A DNA stretch of 42,034 nucleotides from an uncultured Gammaproteobacteria bacterium (GTDB lineage: Bacteria > Pseudomonadota > Gammaproteobacteria > Pseudomonadales > Azotimanducaceae), in contig CAJWQG010000029.1 in NCBI GenBank assembly GCA_913045175.1, positions 1-42,034 on the forward strand, given 5' to 3'. The position numbers and the translations under genes were made by a program. This document shows positions 25,578 to 33,870 of this stretch, one piece after another; position 1 is the stretch's first letter, and the number at the start of each line of letters is the position of its first letter. The notes under the pieces were generated by a model. It was not told the DNA's origin and ran no database searches. It saw nothing but the letters and a program-made list of their open reading frames with translations.

Positions 25578-25729
25578 GACTAATCTCCTACAGGTCGAAT
25601 ATTTGTAGCGAAACATACACTAGTTTTGCACAAAGTTCACAGTCGAATCTCGACCAGCAGCTTGGCATCGCGATACAATAGGCGCCTTTTTTAGGCAGCC
25701 ATTCCCCGGCGAGTTACAAGGAACAAGGT

Positions 25730-26236
25730 TTGAAGGACGTACATCTATCCGTCATCATCGCGACGTTCGCCCTGATGCTGCTGTGGATTTCTCTCTCAGG
25801 TTACTTCAATGCCCTGCAATTGGGTTTGGGTTTCGTATCCAGCGTGGCGGTAATCTGGCTGACCATCCGTCTGAAGCTGTTAACTTTTGACGGGGTGCGC
25901 CTGGCGCTTTTGCCAAGATATCCGCTCTATTTACTCTGGCTTATCCGGCAAATCATCTGGTCCAATCTGCTGGTTGCCAGGATTGTTCTGTCGCCGCGCA
26001 TGCCACTTCATCGCCAGATTGTACTTACCAAACCAAAGCAGCACAGCGATATGGCGACAACGATCTATGCTAATTCCATCACCCTTACACCGGGTACTGT
26101 CACCGTCGACAGTAGTGAAGATGGCCTTTTGGTCCACTCCCTGGCAAAAGTATTTGCCGATGGTGTGCTTGCAAACGAGATGAATAATCGCATCGCCGGT
26201 CTGGAAACTAATATTCCAAAGGATGAGCAAGCATGA
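25730..26236 (+). CDS. mrpE: Mrp-type Na+/H+ antiporter subunit E
   Basis: A 168-residue membrane protein with N-terminal hydrophobic helices (FALMLLWISLSGYF and so on), the RYPLYLLWLIRQIIWSN segment and the soluble C-terminal motif ANSITLTPGTVTVD, all typical of MrpE/MnhE. It is the first gene of the ten-gene antiporter operon. The start is a TTG with an AAGGAACAAGG region upstream. A TACAAT hexamer at 25673-25678 is a possible -10 for the operon. It overlaps mrpF by four bases. The subunit is needed for the assembled Mrp complex in characterised systems. Confidence 0.93.
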   Translation: MKDVHLSVIIATFALMLLWISLSGYFNALQLGLGFVSSVAVIWLTIRLKLLTFDGVRLALLPRYPLYLLWLIRQIIWSNLLVARIVLSPRMPLHRQIVLTKPKQHSDMATTIYANSITLTPGTVTVDSSEDGLLVHSLAKVFADGVLANEMNNRIAGLETNIPKDEQA

Positions 26237-26508
26237 TGTTTGCTGTGGCAACTGTGGCGATTCTTATCGTCATGGCAATGATGTTGGTGCGGGCATTTAT
26301 TGGGCCGACCTTCACTGACCGTATTCTTGCGGTTAATAGCGTCGGCACAGCGACTGTCTTGTTCGTTGCGCTGCTGGGTTTTCTTACAAATCGACCTGAG
26401 TTCCTTGATATCTCTTTGTTGTATGCGCTGATCAATTTTGTCGGCACATTGGCGATCTTGAAGTTTTTCAATTTCGGCAATCTTGGTGCCAGCGGGGACG
26501 AGCAGTGA
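26233..26508 (+). CDS. mrpF: Mrp-type Na+/H+ antiporter subunit F
   Basis: A 91-residue protein with three hydrophobic helices and the MrpF hallmark RAFIGPTFTDRILAVNSVGT followed by FVALLGFLTNRPEFLDISLLYALINFVG. It is a small membrane subunit of the Mrp complex; in characterised systems MrpF also takes part in bile-salt and cation efflux. It overlaps mrpE and mrpG by four bases each, which fits tight coupling within the operon. Confidence 0.95.
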   Translation: MMFAVATVAILIVMAMMLVRAFIGPTFTDRILAVNSVGTATVLFVALLGFLTNRPEFLDISLLYALINFVGTLAILKFFNFGNLGASGDEQ

Positions 26509-26825
26509 TTGTTGATGCATTGAGCTGGATTCTGCTTATCAGTGGGAGTGCCTTCTGCATTATCTCAGCCATCGGTGTGCTTCGGTTGCCTGACTATTTC
26601 AGTAGGATTCATGCCGCAGGCATCCTGGATTCAGTTGGAACCGGGGCGCTGATTCTGGGGCTGATGCTGCAAGGCGGGTTTACTTTGGTGACCGTGAAGC
26701 TGTTCATGATTCTGGCGATTATCGTGATTACGGGCCCGACCGCGACCCATGCGCTGGCTCGTGCCGCTTTGCATGGGGGTTTAACGCCGGAACTTGATGA
26801 GGAAGAAGCACCATCGAACAGCTAA
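26505..26825 (+). CDS. mrpG: Mrp-type Na+/H+ antiporter subunit G
   Basis: A 106-residue MrpG with three helices. The signature is GVLRLPDYFSRIHAAGILDSVGTG, followed by MLQGGFTLVTVKLFMILAIIVITGPTATHALARA. It overlaps mrpF by four bases. The start is a GTG or TTG-like codon in the overlap, as usual in this cluster. It is a small structural subunit of the antiporter complex. Confidence 0.95.
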   Translation: MIVDALSWILLISGSAFCIISAIGVLRLPDYFSRIHAAGILDSVGTGALILGLMLQGGFTLVTVKLFMILAIIVITGPTATHALARAALHGGLTPELDEEEAPSNS

Positions 26826-26845
26826 TCGACATTGTCCTCTTAACT

Positions 26846-27370
26846 ATGCTGGCGGCGACCGCGATAGCGCTTGTGTATCTGCGTAGTCTCTTCGTGGCCG
26901 TGATGCTTACGGGAATCTACAGTTTGTTGTCCGCTGCGTTGTTCGTGTTGCTGGATGCTGTTGATGTCGCCTTTACGGAAGCGGCGGTGGGTGCGGGAAT
27001 TACGACTGTGTTGTTTCTGGGCATGCTGTCACAGGTCCCGTCACGCCCGGAGCACTTTAGAGAATTGAATCTTCGAATCGGGCCGCTGCTTGTTGCGCTG
27101 GTAACGGGTGCAGCCCTTATCTATGCGACCCAGGATATGCCTGCTTTTGGTGACCCGAATGCGCCTGCGAATTTACATGTTGCACCCCGTTATATTAACG
27201 ATTCGAAGTCGGAAACCGGTATGCCTAACATCGTGACGTCGGTTCTGGCCAGCTATCGGGGATACGATACGCTGGGCGAGGTAACCGTGATATTTACCGC
27301 GGGAGTCGGCGTGCTGTTGTTACTGGGTCGTCCTCGACGTCGACCCGCGGAGGAACGTGATGGACAATAA
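26846..27370 (+). CDS. MrpA C-terminal/MbhD-MbhE-like subunit (DUF4040)
   Basis: A 174-residue membrane protein. The N-terminal half carries the DUF4040 (MbhD) signature: VMLTGIYSLLSAALFVLLDAVDVAFTEAAVGAG. The C-terminal half (ASYRGYDTLGEVTVIFTAGVGVLLLLG) matches the MbhE/C-terminal tail of MrpA. It therefore corresponds to the end of a classical large MrpA, encoded separately as in Mbh hydrogenases and Thermotoga-type Mrp clusters. The ATG at 26846 truncates the first helix; upstream in frame the sequence TIEQLIDIVLLT continues without a standard start, preceded by a GGAAGAAG site. An ATC or ATT start at 26813 or 26831 is possible. Confidence 0.85.
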   Translation: MLAATAIALVYLRSLFVAVMLTGIYSLLSAALFVLLDAVDVAFTEAAVGAGITTVLFLGMLSQVPSRPEHFRELNLRIGPLLVALVTGAALIYATQDMPAFGDPNAPANLHVAPRYINDSKSETGMPNIVTSVLASYRGYDTLGEVTVIFTAGVGVLLLLGRPRRRPAEERDGQ

Positions 27371-27779
27371 CCTTATCGTTCGCGAGGTCGCCAACCTATT
27401 CCTGCCCATCATTGTTCTCTTTGGTCTATACGTTCAATTCCACGGTGACTTTGGTCCTGGCGGCGGTTTTCAGGCGGGTGTGATCATTGCTGTCGGAGTT
27501 ATCCTGTATGCACTTGTGCATGGACTCACTAAAACTCGCCAACTAATTCCGCTAAGGGTGATTCGCGTCTTAATGGCGGTTGGTCTGTTGCTTTACGCAG
27601 GGACGGGAATTGCGACGCTGCTTCTCGGTGGGGAGTTCCTGAATTATAACGTGCTGGGTAGCGATCCTTTGACGGGACAGCATGTCGGAATCCTGCTTAT
27701 AGAACTCGGTGTAGGCATCACGGTTGCGGCGGTAATGGTGATGATCTTCTATGCGTTTGCCGGTAGGGGGCGCGAATGA
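27360..27779 (+). CDS. mrpB: Mrp-type Na+/H+ antiporter subunit B
   Basis: A 139-residue protein with four hydrophobic segments and the MrpB/MnhB motif QFHGDFGPGGGFQAGVIIAVGVILY. It is a subunit of the antiporter that contacts the MrpA-type part. A GAGGAACG site precedes the ATG at 27360, which overlaps the end of the DUF4040 gene by 11 bases; a GTG three bases before is an alternative. The stop overlaps mrpC (ATGA). Confidence 0.94.
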   Translation: MDNNLIVREVANLFLPIIVLFGLYVQFHGDFGPGGGFQAGVIIAVGVILYALVHGLTKTRQLIPLRVIRVLMAVGLLLYAGTGIATLLLGGEFLNYNVLGSDPLTGQHVGILLIELGVGITVAAVMVMIFYAFAGRGRE

Positions 27780-28129
27780 TCTGGTTCGATTACTACAACT
27801 ACTGGATCGTTATCGTATTAATGATGGTCGGGCTGTATCTGGTGATGGCGCGGCACAATCTTGCTCGTAAAGTAATCGGTTTGAACGTATTTCAAACCTC
27901 GGTGTTTGTATTTTTCATATCCATGGGTGCCGTTCGGGATTCAAGTGCCCCAATCCTGGCGGAGGGTATCACGCAATATGCTAACCCACTGACTCATGTG
28001 CTGATTCTTACCGCGATTGTCGTCGGTGTTTCTACTACTTCATTGGCGCTGGCGTTAATCGTGCGTATCAATGAGGAATACGGGAGTATCGACGAAGAAC
28101 GGATACTCCTGCTGGACGGGGACGACTGA
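27776..28129 (+). CDS. mrpC: Mrp-type Na+/H+ antiporter subunit C (NuoK-like)
   Basis: A 117-residue protein with three helices, homologous to NuoK of complex I. Signatures are GLYLVMARHNLARKVIGLNVFQ and ANPLTHVLILTAIVVGVSTTSLALALI. It starts at the ATG overlapping the mrpB stop (ATGA) and the next gene starts two bases after its stop. It is predicted to form part of the ion-translocating membrane arm. Confidence 0.95.
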   Translation: MIWFDYYNYWIVIVLMMVGLYLVMARHNLARKVIGLNVFQTSVFVFFISMGAVRDSSAPILAEGITQYANPLTHVLILTAIVVGVSTTSLALALIVRINEEYGSIDEERILLLDGDD

Positions 28130-28131
28130 CC

Positions 28132-29598
28132 GTGGAACATTTACCCGTGCTCCAGGTCGTTATTCCCCTGGTTCTGGCACCTTTTTGTTTTGTTATGGCT
28201 CGTCATACCTGGCTTGTGGCGCTTGCCGGATCTGTGCTCTCTTTGGTCTGCTCGGTATTGCTGCTGATCCAATTGCTCGCAGTAGGTACTGTGGATTATT
28301 TCGTTGGCGGATGGCCGCCCCCCTGGGGTATTGAGCTGCGCATCGATCTGCTTGGCGGCTTTGTTCTGCTTCTGGTGAGTTTAATCGCTGCCCTGGTGGT
28401 GACCTGGGCCCACGACACCGTTGAAAGCGAAATCCGTGATGACCAGATCAATCTGTTCTGGTGCATGTTCCTGCTTTGTCTGACCGGGTCGTTTGGTATC
28501 GTAGTGACCGGCGATGTATTCAATGTGTTTGTATTCCTGGAAATTACGTCTTTATCTACCTATACGATGATCGCACTGGGGCGGGACCGGCGAGCACTCA
28601 TGGCGAGTTTTCGGTACCTGGTGATGGGGACCGTAGGGGCTACCTTTATCCTTATCGCAGTGGGCCTTCTGTATATGATGACAGGGACCCTCAACATGGC
28701 CGATCTGGCAGTGCGTCTGCCTGCGATACAGGATACGACGACGGTCCGTGCAGCTTTCGCATTTTTTACGGTTGGCGTGAGTTTAAAAATTGCACTCTTT
28801 CCGTTGCATCAGTGGTTGCCCAACGCGTACACCTACGCGCCATCTGCAGTTACCGTTTTTCTGGCGGCTACCAGCACGAAGGTATCTCTTTATGTTCTCT
28901 TGCGATTCTTTTTTACCGTGTTTGGGGCAGATTACGTGTTTGGCGATCTGCATGTCGATTACGTCTTGTTGCCTCTTTCGATAGTCGCGATTTTCGTTGC
29001 TTCGATAATCGCTGTGTACCAGGAAGACTTAAAAAGAATTCTGGCTTATTCCAGTGTGGCCCAGATTGGTTACATGACGCTGGGTATCTCGCTCGCGAAT
29101 GCGCAAGGATTGACCGCCGCCATTGTGCATATGTTTAATCACGGATTAATAAAAGGCGGCCTCTTTTTGGCGGTCGGCGGACTGTGCCTGCGCATAGGCT
29201 CAACTCGCCTGTCCGACCTGCGAGGCGCCGGACGAACTATGCCCTGGACTATGGGAGCGATCGTTATTGGTGGTTGTGCATTGATTGGTGTTCCGCTGAC
29301 TGCCGGATTTGTCAGTAAGTGGTATCTGGTAATCGCAGCGCTGGAAAAAGACATGTGGTATGTGGCCGTCGCCATCTTTACCGCGTCAATTATTGCTGCT
29401 GCTTATGTCTGGCGAGTGATCGAACACCTGTATTTTCAGCAAGGGTATGCGGAAGCGTCTACGCTGAGAAGTGAAGTGCCACTTTATATGTTGCTACCGA
29501 CCTGGTTACTTATCGCTATGCTGATCTGGCTTGGCATCGATACTGATTTGACGGTGGGTATCGCAGAACGCGCTGCACAGTCGCTGGTGGCCCCATGA
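28132..29598 (+). CDS. mrpD: Mrp-type antiporter subunit D, proton-conducting (NuoM/N-like), copy 1
   Basis: A 488-residue protein with about 14 transmembrane helices, homologous to NuoM/NuoN. The helix-5 glutamate is visible in VFVFLEITSLSTYTMIA and the helix-7 lysine in VGVSLKIALFPLHQWLPNAYTYAP; both belong to the proton path in characterised homologues. The start is a GTG two bases after the mrpC stop. It overlaps the following antiporter-like gene by four bases. It is the first of three such large subunits in the operon. Confidence 0.94.
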   Translation: MEHLPVLQVVIPLVLAPFCFVMARHTWLVALAGSVLSLVCSVLLLIQLLAVGTVDYFVGGWPPPWGIELRIDLLGGFVLLLVSLIAALVVTWAHDTVESEIRDDQINLFWCMFLLCLTGSFGIVVTGDVFNVFVFLEITSLSTYTMIALGRDRRALMASFRYLVMGTVGATFILIAVGLLYMMTGTLNMADLAVRLPAIQDTTTVRAAFAFFTVGVSLKIALFPLHQWLPNAYTYAPSAVTVFLAATSTKVSLYVLLRFFFTVFGADYVFGDLHVDYVLLPLSIVAIFVASIIAVYQEDLKRILAYSSVAQIGYMTLGISLANAQGLTAAIVHMFNHGLIKGGLFLAVGGLCLRIGSTRLSDLRGAGRTMPWTMGAIVIGGCALIGVPLTAGFVSKWYLVIAALEKDMWYVAVAIFTASIIAAAYVWRVIEHLYFQQGYAEASTLRSEVPLYMLLPTWLLIAMLIWLGIDTDLTVGIAERAAQSLVAP

Positions 29599-31043
29599 GT
29601 ATTTCAATGATGCTCTTATCCTGTCTCTTCCTGCCGGTGATTGGTGGTGTGCTGGTGGTTCTTACTGGTCGCTGGCCGAATATTCGTGAAACCATCAGTA
29701 TCCTGACGGGAATTGCGCTCTTTTCTCTGGTGCTTCAGTTGCCAACGGCAGTACCAGTCACAGTACTGGCAGAACCTGCACCGGGGTTCCAGCTCGCATT
29801 TCACATAGAACCGTTAGGTTACGTGTTTGCCTGCCTGGCGAGTTTCCTGTGGATCGTGACCACGGTGTATGCCATCGGCTATATGCGTGGTCATCATGAA
29901 CAGAATCAGACCCGCTTCTATTTCTGGTTCGCGGTGGCGATAGCCGCGACCATGGGTGTCGCTTTCTCTGGCAATATGCTGACGCTATTTGTCTTCTATG
30001 AAGTACTTACACTGGCAACCTGGCCTCTGGTGACCCACTCACAAACGGAAGAGGCGCGCCGCAGCGGACGCCTGTATCTGGGTATTCTGCTTAGCACCTC
30101 GATGGGATTGCTGTTGCTTTCGATTGGTCTGATCTGGTGGCTGACCGGTTCTTTGGAGTTCCAGCCGGGAGGTGTTTTTGATGGCACTGTTTCGGCTCCC
30201 CTGTTTGCACTTATCTATGCACTGTTTGTCTTTGGTGTGGGTAAGGCAGCGTTGGTGCCATTCCACAAGTGGCTACCTGCCGCTATGGTTGCGCCGACCC
30301 CGGTCAGTGCCTTGTTGCATGCGGTTGCGGTCGTGAAAGCAGGCGTATTTACGATTATAAAAGGCACCTTCTATCTGTTTGGTATCGATAACCTCAGAGC
30401 AAGTGGTGCGAACGAATACCTGCTGCCGGTGGCGGCAATAACGATTGTTCTGGCGTCGTTGATTGCGATGCGTCAGGACAACCTGAAGGCAAGACTCGCT
30501 TACTCTACGATCAGTCAGCTGTCTTATGTTGTCCTCGGTGCGCTACTTGCCAATGTCGTCGGCGTGGTTGCTGCTGCGATGCACCTCGTAATGCATGCAT
30601 TTGCAAAAATCACTTTGTTCTTCTGTGCCGGTGCGATCATGGTGGCGTCTCACAAAACCGAGATCAGCGATATGGGAGGGCTCGGCCGTCGCATGCCGTT
30701 TACCATGGGCGCTTTTCTTATCGGGGCGCTGGCTATCATTGGATTACCACCGCTCGGCGCCATGTGGAGCAAGTGGTACCTTGTATTGGGCGTGGTGGAG
30801 AACCACTATTGGAGCATCGCCGGTGTGCTTGTTATCAGTACCCTTCTAAATGTTGCTTACCTTTTACCGATTCCAATCAAGGGTTTTATGGAAGGCGGGC
30901 AGTCCAGTGAGGACGAGAAAATATCTGAAGCACCGTGGCCCTGTTTGCTCGCGATTGGCGTGACTGCTGTTGGTTGCTTTGCGTTGTTTTTCTTCGCGCC
31001 GCAGCTGATGAATTTTATCGCGGAGGGCTTAGTTAGTGAGTGA
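29595..31043 (+). CDS. Mrp/NuoL-N-type antiporter subunit, copy 2
   Basis: A 482-residue protein with about 14 helices of the proton-conducting membrane transporter family. The helix-5 glutamate is in LTLFVFYEVLTLATWPL, and the helix-7 region reads FGVGKAALVPFHKWLPAAM followed by VAPTPVSALLHAVAVVKAG. That last segment resembles MrpA/NuoL more than MrpD, so this subunit may replace the N-terminal part of classical MrpA. It overlaps its neighbours by four and eight bases. Confidence 0.92.
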   Translation: MSISMMLLSCLFLPVIGGVLVVLTGRWPNIRETISILTGIALFSLVLQLPTAVPVTVLAEPAPGFQLAFHIEPLGYVFACLASFLWIVTTVYAIGYMRGHHEQNQTRFYFWFAVAIAATMGVAFSGNMLTLFVFYEVLTLATWPLVTHSQTEEARRSGRLYLGILLSTSMGLLLLSIGLIWWLTGSLEFQPGGVFDGTVSAPLFALIYALFVFGVGKAALVPFHKWLPAAMVAPTPVSALLHAVAVVKAGVFTIIKGTFYLFGIDNLRASGANEYLLPVAAITIVLASLIAMRQDNLKARLAYSTISQLSYVVLGALLANVVGVVAAAMHLVMHAFAKITLFFCAGAIMVASHKTEISDMGGLGRRMPFTMGAFLIGALAIIGLPPLGAMWSKWYLVLGVVENHYWSIAGVLVISTLLNVAYLLPIPIKGFMEGGQSSEDEKISEAPWPCLLAIGVTAVGCFALFFFAPQLMNFIAEGLVSE

Positions 31044-31287
31044 AGAACATCGACCGAATCCGGGTCCCCGCGTTCGTAAAGGGCTCAAAGTCTTCTATGT
31101 GATCTGCGCGATTCTGGTAGTACTGGATATTGTTGGTCTGCGTCATGCCGAGAATGAATTGGATTTCTGGTGGGGCTTCTATCCCGTCTACGGATTCGTA
31201 GCCTGCGTGGTGCTGGTGATTGTTGCAACGTGGATGCGCAAACTCGTGATGCGAGATGAAGACCATTACGAGCGGCATGAAAAATGA
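31036..31287 (+). CDS. Small two-helix membrane protein within the Mrp operon
   Basis: An 83-residue protein with a charged N-terminus (EEHRPNPGPRVRKG), one helix (FYVICAILVVLDIVGL), the aromatic loop ELDFWWGFYPVYG and a second helix (FVACVVLVIVATW). It starts with a GTG and overlaps both flanking antiporter genes. Proteins with this FWWGFYPVYGF loop are often seen between antiporter subunits in MBH-like Mrp clusters, which suggests an accessory subunit. I know of no assigned function. Confidence 0.78.
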   Translation: MSEEHRPNPGPRVRKGLKVFYVICAILVVLDIVGLRHAENELDFWWGFYPVYGFVACVVLVIVATWMRKLVMRDEDHYERHEK

Positions 31288-32972
31288 TTGAGCTGCCTCC
31301 TTTTCTGATTTTCTTCGCCGCCGGTGTCGTCGCGGCTGTCAGCCCTAATATTATTCGGGCTGCTTTAACGGTTCTGGTTCCCGCGGTCAGCGGATTGCTG
31401 CTATTCAATACGGATCTTGGCAATTATGTTTCTTACCAGATTTTCGATTATCAGGGTGAGTTATACCGCCTTGATGAGTTAAGCCGCCTGTTTGGTTATC
31501 TGTTCCATATTGCTGCCTTTATCGGCGGGGTTTATGCGCTACACATAAAGGATCGTGTGCAGCAGATCTCCGTTTTCTTCTATGCGGGGAGTGCCCTTGG
31601 CGCTGTGATGGCAGGGGACCTGGTCACTCTGTTTGTGTTCTGGGAAATCGCCGCCATAAGTTCGGTAGCGCTGATCTGGGCAAGGCGCACGATGCGTTCC
31701 TATCATTCAGGAATGCGCTATCTGATTATTCAGATAGCCTCCGGGATTTTGTTGTTGATTGGTTGCGTGATGTTGCTTGGTTCCGGTGGCGAGGCGACAT
31801 TCGGGTACATCGGGACTGACTCGTTGGCAGGCTGGTTGATTCTGGCAGCATTCGGGATCAAGGCCGCGTTTCCTTTTGTGCACAGCTGGCTAACGGATTC
31901 CTATCCGGAGGCGACCCCAACCGGCACCGTATTCCTGAGCGCCTTTACCACGAAGCTTGCCATCTATGCCCTGGCCAGAGGTTACCCCGGTACCGAGTTG
32001 CTGGTGTACATCGGCATGATGATGACTGCGTTCCCGATTTTCTACGCGGTTATTGAGAACGATCTGCGTCGCGTCCTCGGCTACAGCATGATCAACCAGT
32101 TGGGCTTTATGGTCTGTGGTATTGGCATTGGTACAGAGCTCGCGATCAATGGTGCGGTTGCTCATGCTTTTAACGACGTCATCTTCAAAGGCCTGCTCTT
32201 TATGTCGATGGGTGCGGTCCTGCACATGACAGGAAAAATGAATGGGTCCGACCTTGGTGGTCTCTACAAGTCCATGCCTATCACGACGACACTTTGTATA
32301 GTTGGTGCGGCCTCCATTTCTGCATTCCCGTTGTTTTCGGGTTTTGTCAGTAAATCAATGGTGATGAGTGCAGCGCTTTCCGAAGACTATCTCGGTGTAT
32401 GGCTGGTGTTGCTGTTTGCCTCAGCGGGTGTATTCCATCATGCGGGTATCAAGATTCCATATTTCGCATTCTTCGCGCATGACTCGGGCATTCGCACAAC
32501 TGAGCCTCCAAGCAACATGCTGCTTGCCATGGCGATCGCTGCTTGTTTGTGTATCGGTATCGGGTGTTTCCCACAATATTTGTACGCCCTGTTACCTTGT
32601 GATACCGGTTACTGGCCCTTTGATGCGACCCATGTCATTGCACAGGTGCAGATTCTGTTCTTCTCTGCACTAGCCTTTGTGTGGCTGCAGTTAAAGGGGA
32701 TCTATCCCCCAGAGCTACGTTCCGTGAACCTGGATGTTGAATGGGTATATCGACGCTTTGTGCCGAGAATATGGGTCGGCATACGAGCTTGGTTTGCGCG
32801 AAGTATGTATTCGATAATGAATGTCACCACTCTGATATTGACCTGGATACATGATCATGTGACGCATCATTATGGACCTAAGGGGACGCTTTCCAGATCA
32901 TGGTCCACGGGCAGCATGATGCTGTGGGTGCTCGTTTTACTTGGTAGTTATCTGCTCCTTTACTTCGTGTAG
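31284..32972 (+). CDS. Mrp/NuoL-N-type antiporter subunit, copy 3, with C-terminal extension
   Basis: A 562-residue membrane protein, last gene of the operon. Proton-path residues are visible as a glutamate in LVTLFVFWEIAAISS and lysines in FGIKAAFPFVHSWLTDSYPEA and TKLAIYAL. After the 14-helix core the C-terminus has an extra segment (LDVEWVYRRF, then HDHVTHHYGPKGTLSRSW) and a final helix, like the lateral extension of NuoL-type subunits. It overlaps the small membrane gene by four bases. Together with copies 1 and 2 it gives this complex three antiporter-like channels. Confidence 0.92.
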   Translation: MIELPPFLIFFAAGVVAAVSPNIIRAALTVLVPAVSGLLLFNTDLGNYVSYQIFDYQGELYRLDELSRLFGYLFHIAAFIGGVYALHIKDRVQQISVFFYAGSALGAVMAGDLVTLFVFWEIAAISSVALIWARRTMRSYHSGMRYLIIQIASGILLLIGCVMLLGSGGEATFGYIGTDSLAGWLILAAFGIKAAFPFVHSWLTDSYPEATPTGTVFLSAFTTKLAIYALARGYPGTELLVYIGMMMTAFPIFYAVIENDLRRVLGYSMINQLGFMVCGIGIGTELAINGAVAHAFNDVIFKGLLFMSMGAVLHMTGKMNGSDLGGLYKSMPITTTLCIVGAASISAFPLFSGFVSKSMVMSAALSEDYLGVWLVLLFASAGVFHHAGIKIPYFAFFAHDSGIRTTEPPSNMLLAMAIAACLCIGIGCFPQYLYALLPCDTGYWPFDATHVIAQVQILFFSALAFVWLQLKGIYPPELRSVNLDVEWVYRRFVPRIWVGIRAWFARSMYSIMNVTTLILTWIHDHVTHHYGPKGTLSRSWSTGSMMLWVLVLLGSYLLLYFV

Positions 32973-33064
32973 TCAGGCGTAATCAAACACGGCGTGGAAA
33001 CACTTGCGATTACACCACTGGTCGGTCTACGATCACCGCTCCATAGAAACTAAAGACCGATCCC

Positions 33065-33841
33065 ATGTCAGATTACGAAACCATCATCTACGAAAAATCC
33101 GGTTCCCGGGCCACAGTCACGTTGAATAGACCAGATAGCCTTAATGGCATTGTCGGTGAACTGTCTCGTGAACTGTACGAATGCCTGAATATGATTGCGC
33201 TCGATACTGAGATTCGGGTGGTTCTGTTTACCGGTGCCGGGAAGGCGTTTTGTCCGGGGGCAGACTTGCGAGCTAACACCTCTGGTGAAAAACACGAACC
33301 TAACCGCAAAGAGTATTTCCACGTAACAACGCTGTTACATGAAATGCCCAAGGTGACGATTGCCGGTATCAATGGCGCCTGTGCTGGCGCGGGTCTCGGT
33401 TGGGCTGCTGCTTGTGATCTTCGTTACGCCACGGCCCGAGCTGCGTTTAATTCCGCTTTCCTGGGTGTAGCGATTTCCGGAGACATGGGAGGGCCATGGC
33501 TTCTGCCACGAATCGTAGGTTCAGCAAAAGCGCGTGAGCTGTTTTTTATGTCCGAGAAGTTTACTGCTCAAGAAGCGGAGCGAATCGGTTTCGTTAATAA
33601 GGTATTTCCTGACGAGACGTTCCATGAAGACCTTGAGGCGGTTGTAGACAAGTTGGCCAAATCGGCACCGCTCGCCATTGGTGAGATGAAAAAGAACTTC
33701 GTTAACGCGGAGAACATGCCGCTGCGGGAATATATTGACCTTGAAACGGAGAGGCACTCTCGCACCGGTGCTAGCGAAGATACCAAGGAGGCGTTCAAGG
33801 CGTTTATGGAAAAGCGCGATCCGGTATTTAACGCGCGCTAG
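33065..33841 (+). CDS. Enoyl-CoA hydratase/isomerase (crotonase) family protein
   Basis: A 258-residue crotonase-fold protein with the oxyanion segments GAGKAFCPGADLR and GINGACAGAGLGWAAACDLRYA, and a downstream KFTAQEAERIGFVNKV motif. Of the two glutamates of classical hydratases, the first position is Gly in GAGLGW and the second falls on Asp in ISGDMGGPW. Simple 2-enoyl-CoA hydration is therefore not certain, and isomerase or another crotonase reaction is possible. The ATG at 33065 has a poor ribosome-binding site. It lies 29 bases upstream of the yejA-like gene and may be cotranscribed with it. Confidence 0.9.
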   Translation: MSDYETIIYEKSGSRATVTLNRPDSLNGIVGELSRELYECLNMIALDTEIRVVLFTGAGKAFCPGADLRANTSGEKHEPNRKEYFHVTTLLHEMPKVTIAGINGACAGAGLGWAAACDLRYATARAAFNSAFLGVAISGDMGGPWLLPRIVGSAKARELFFMSEKFTAQEAERIGFVNKVFPDETFHEDLEAVVDKLAKSAPLAIGEMKKNFVNAENMPLREYIDLETERHSRTGASEDTKEAFKAFMEKRDPVFNAR

Positions 33842-33870
33842 GGTTCGCTTAGTAGTGAGTGTGTCAGTTG

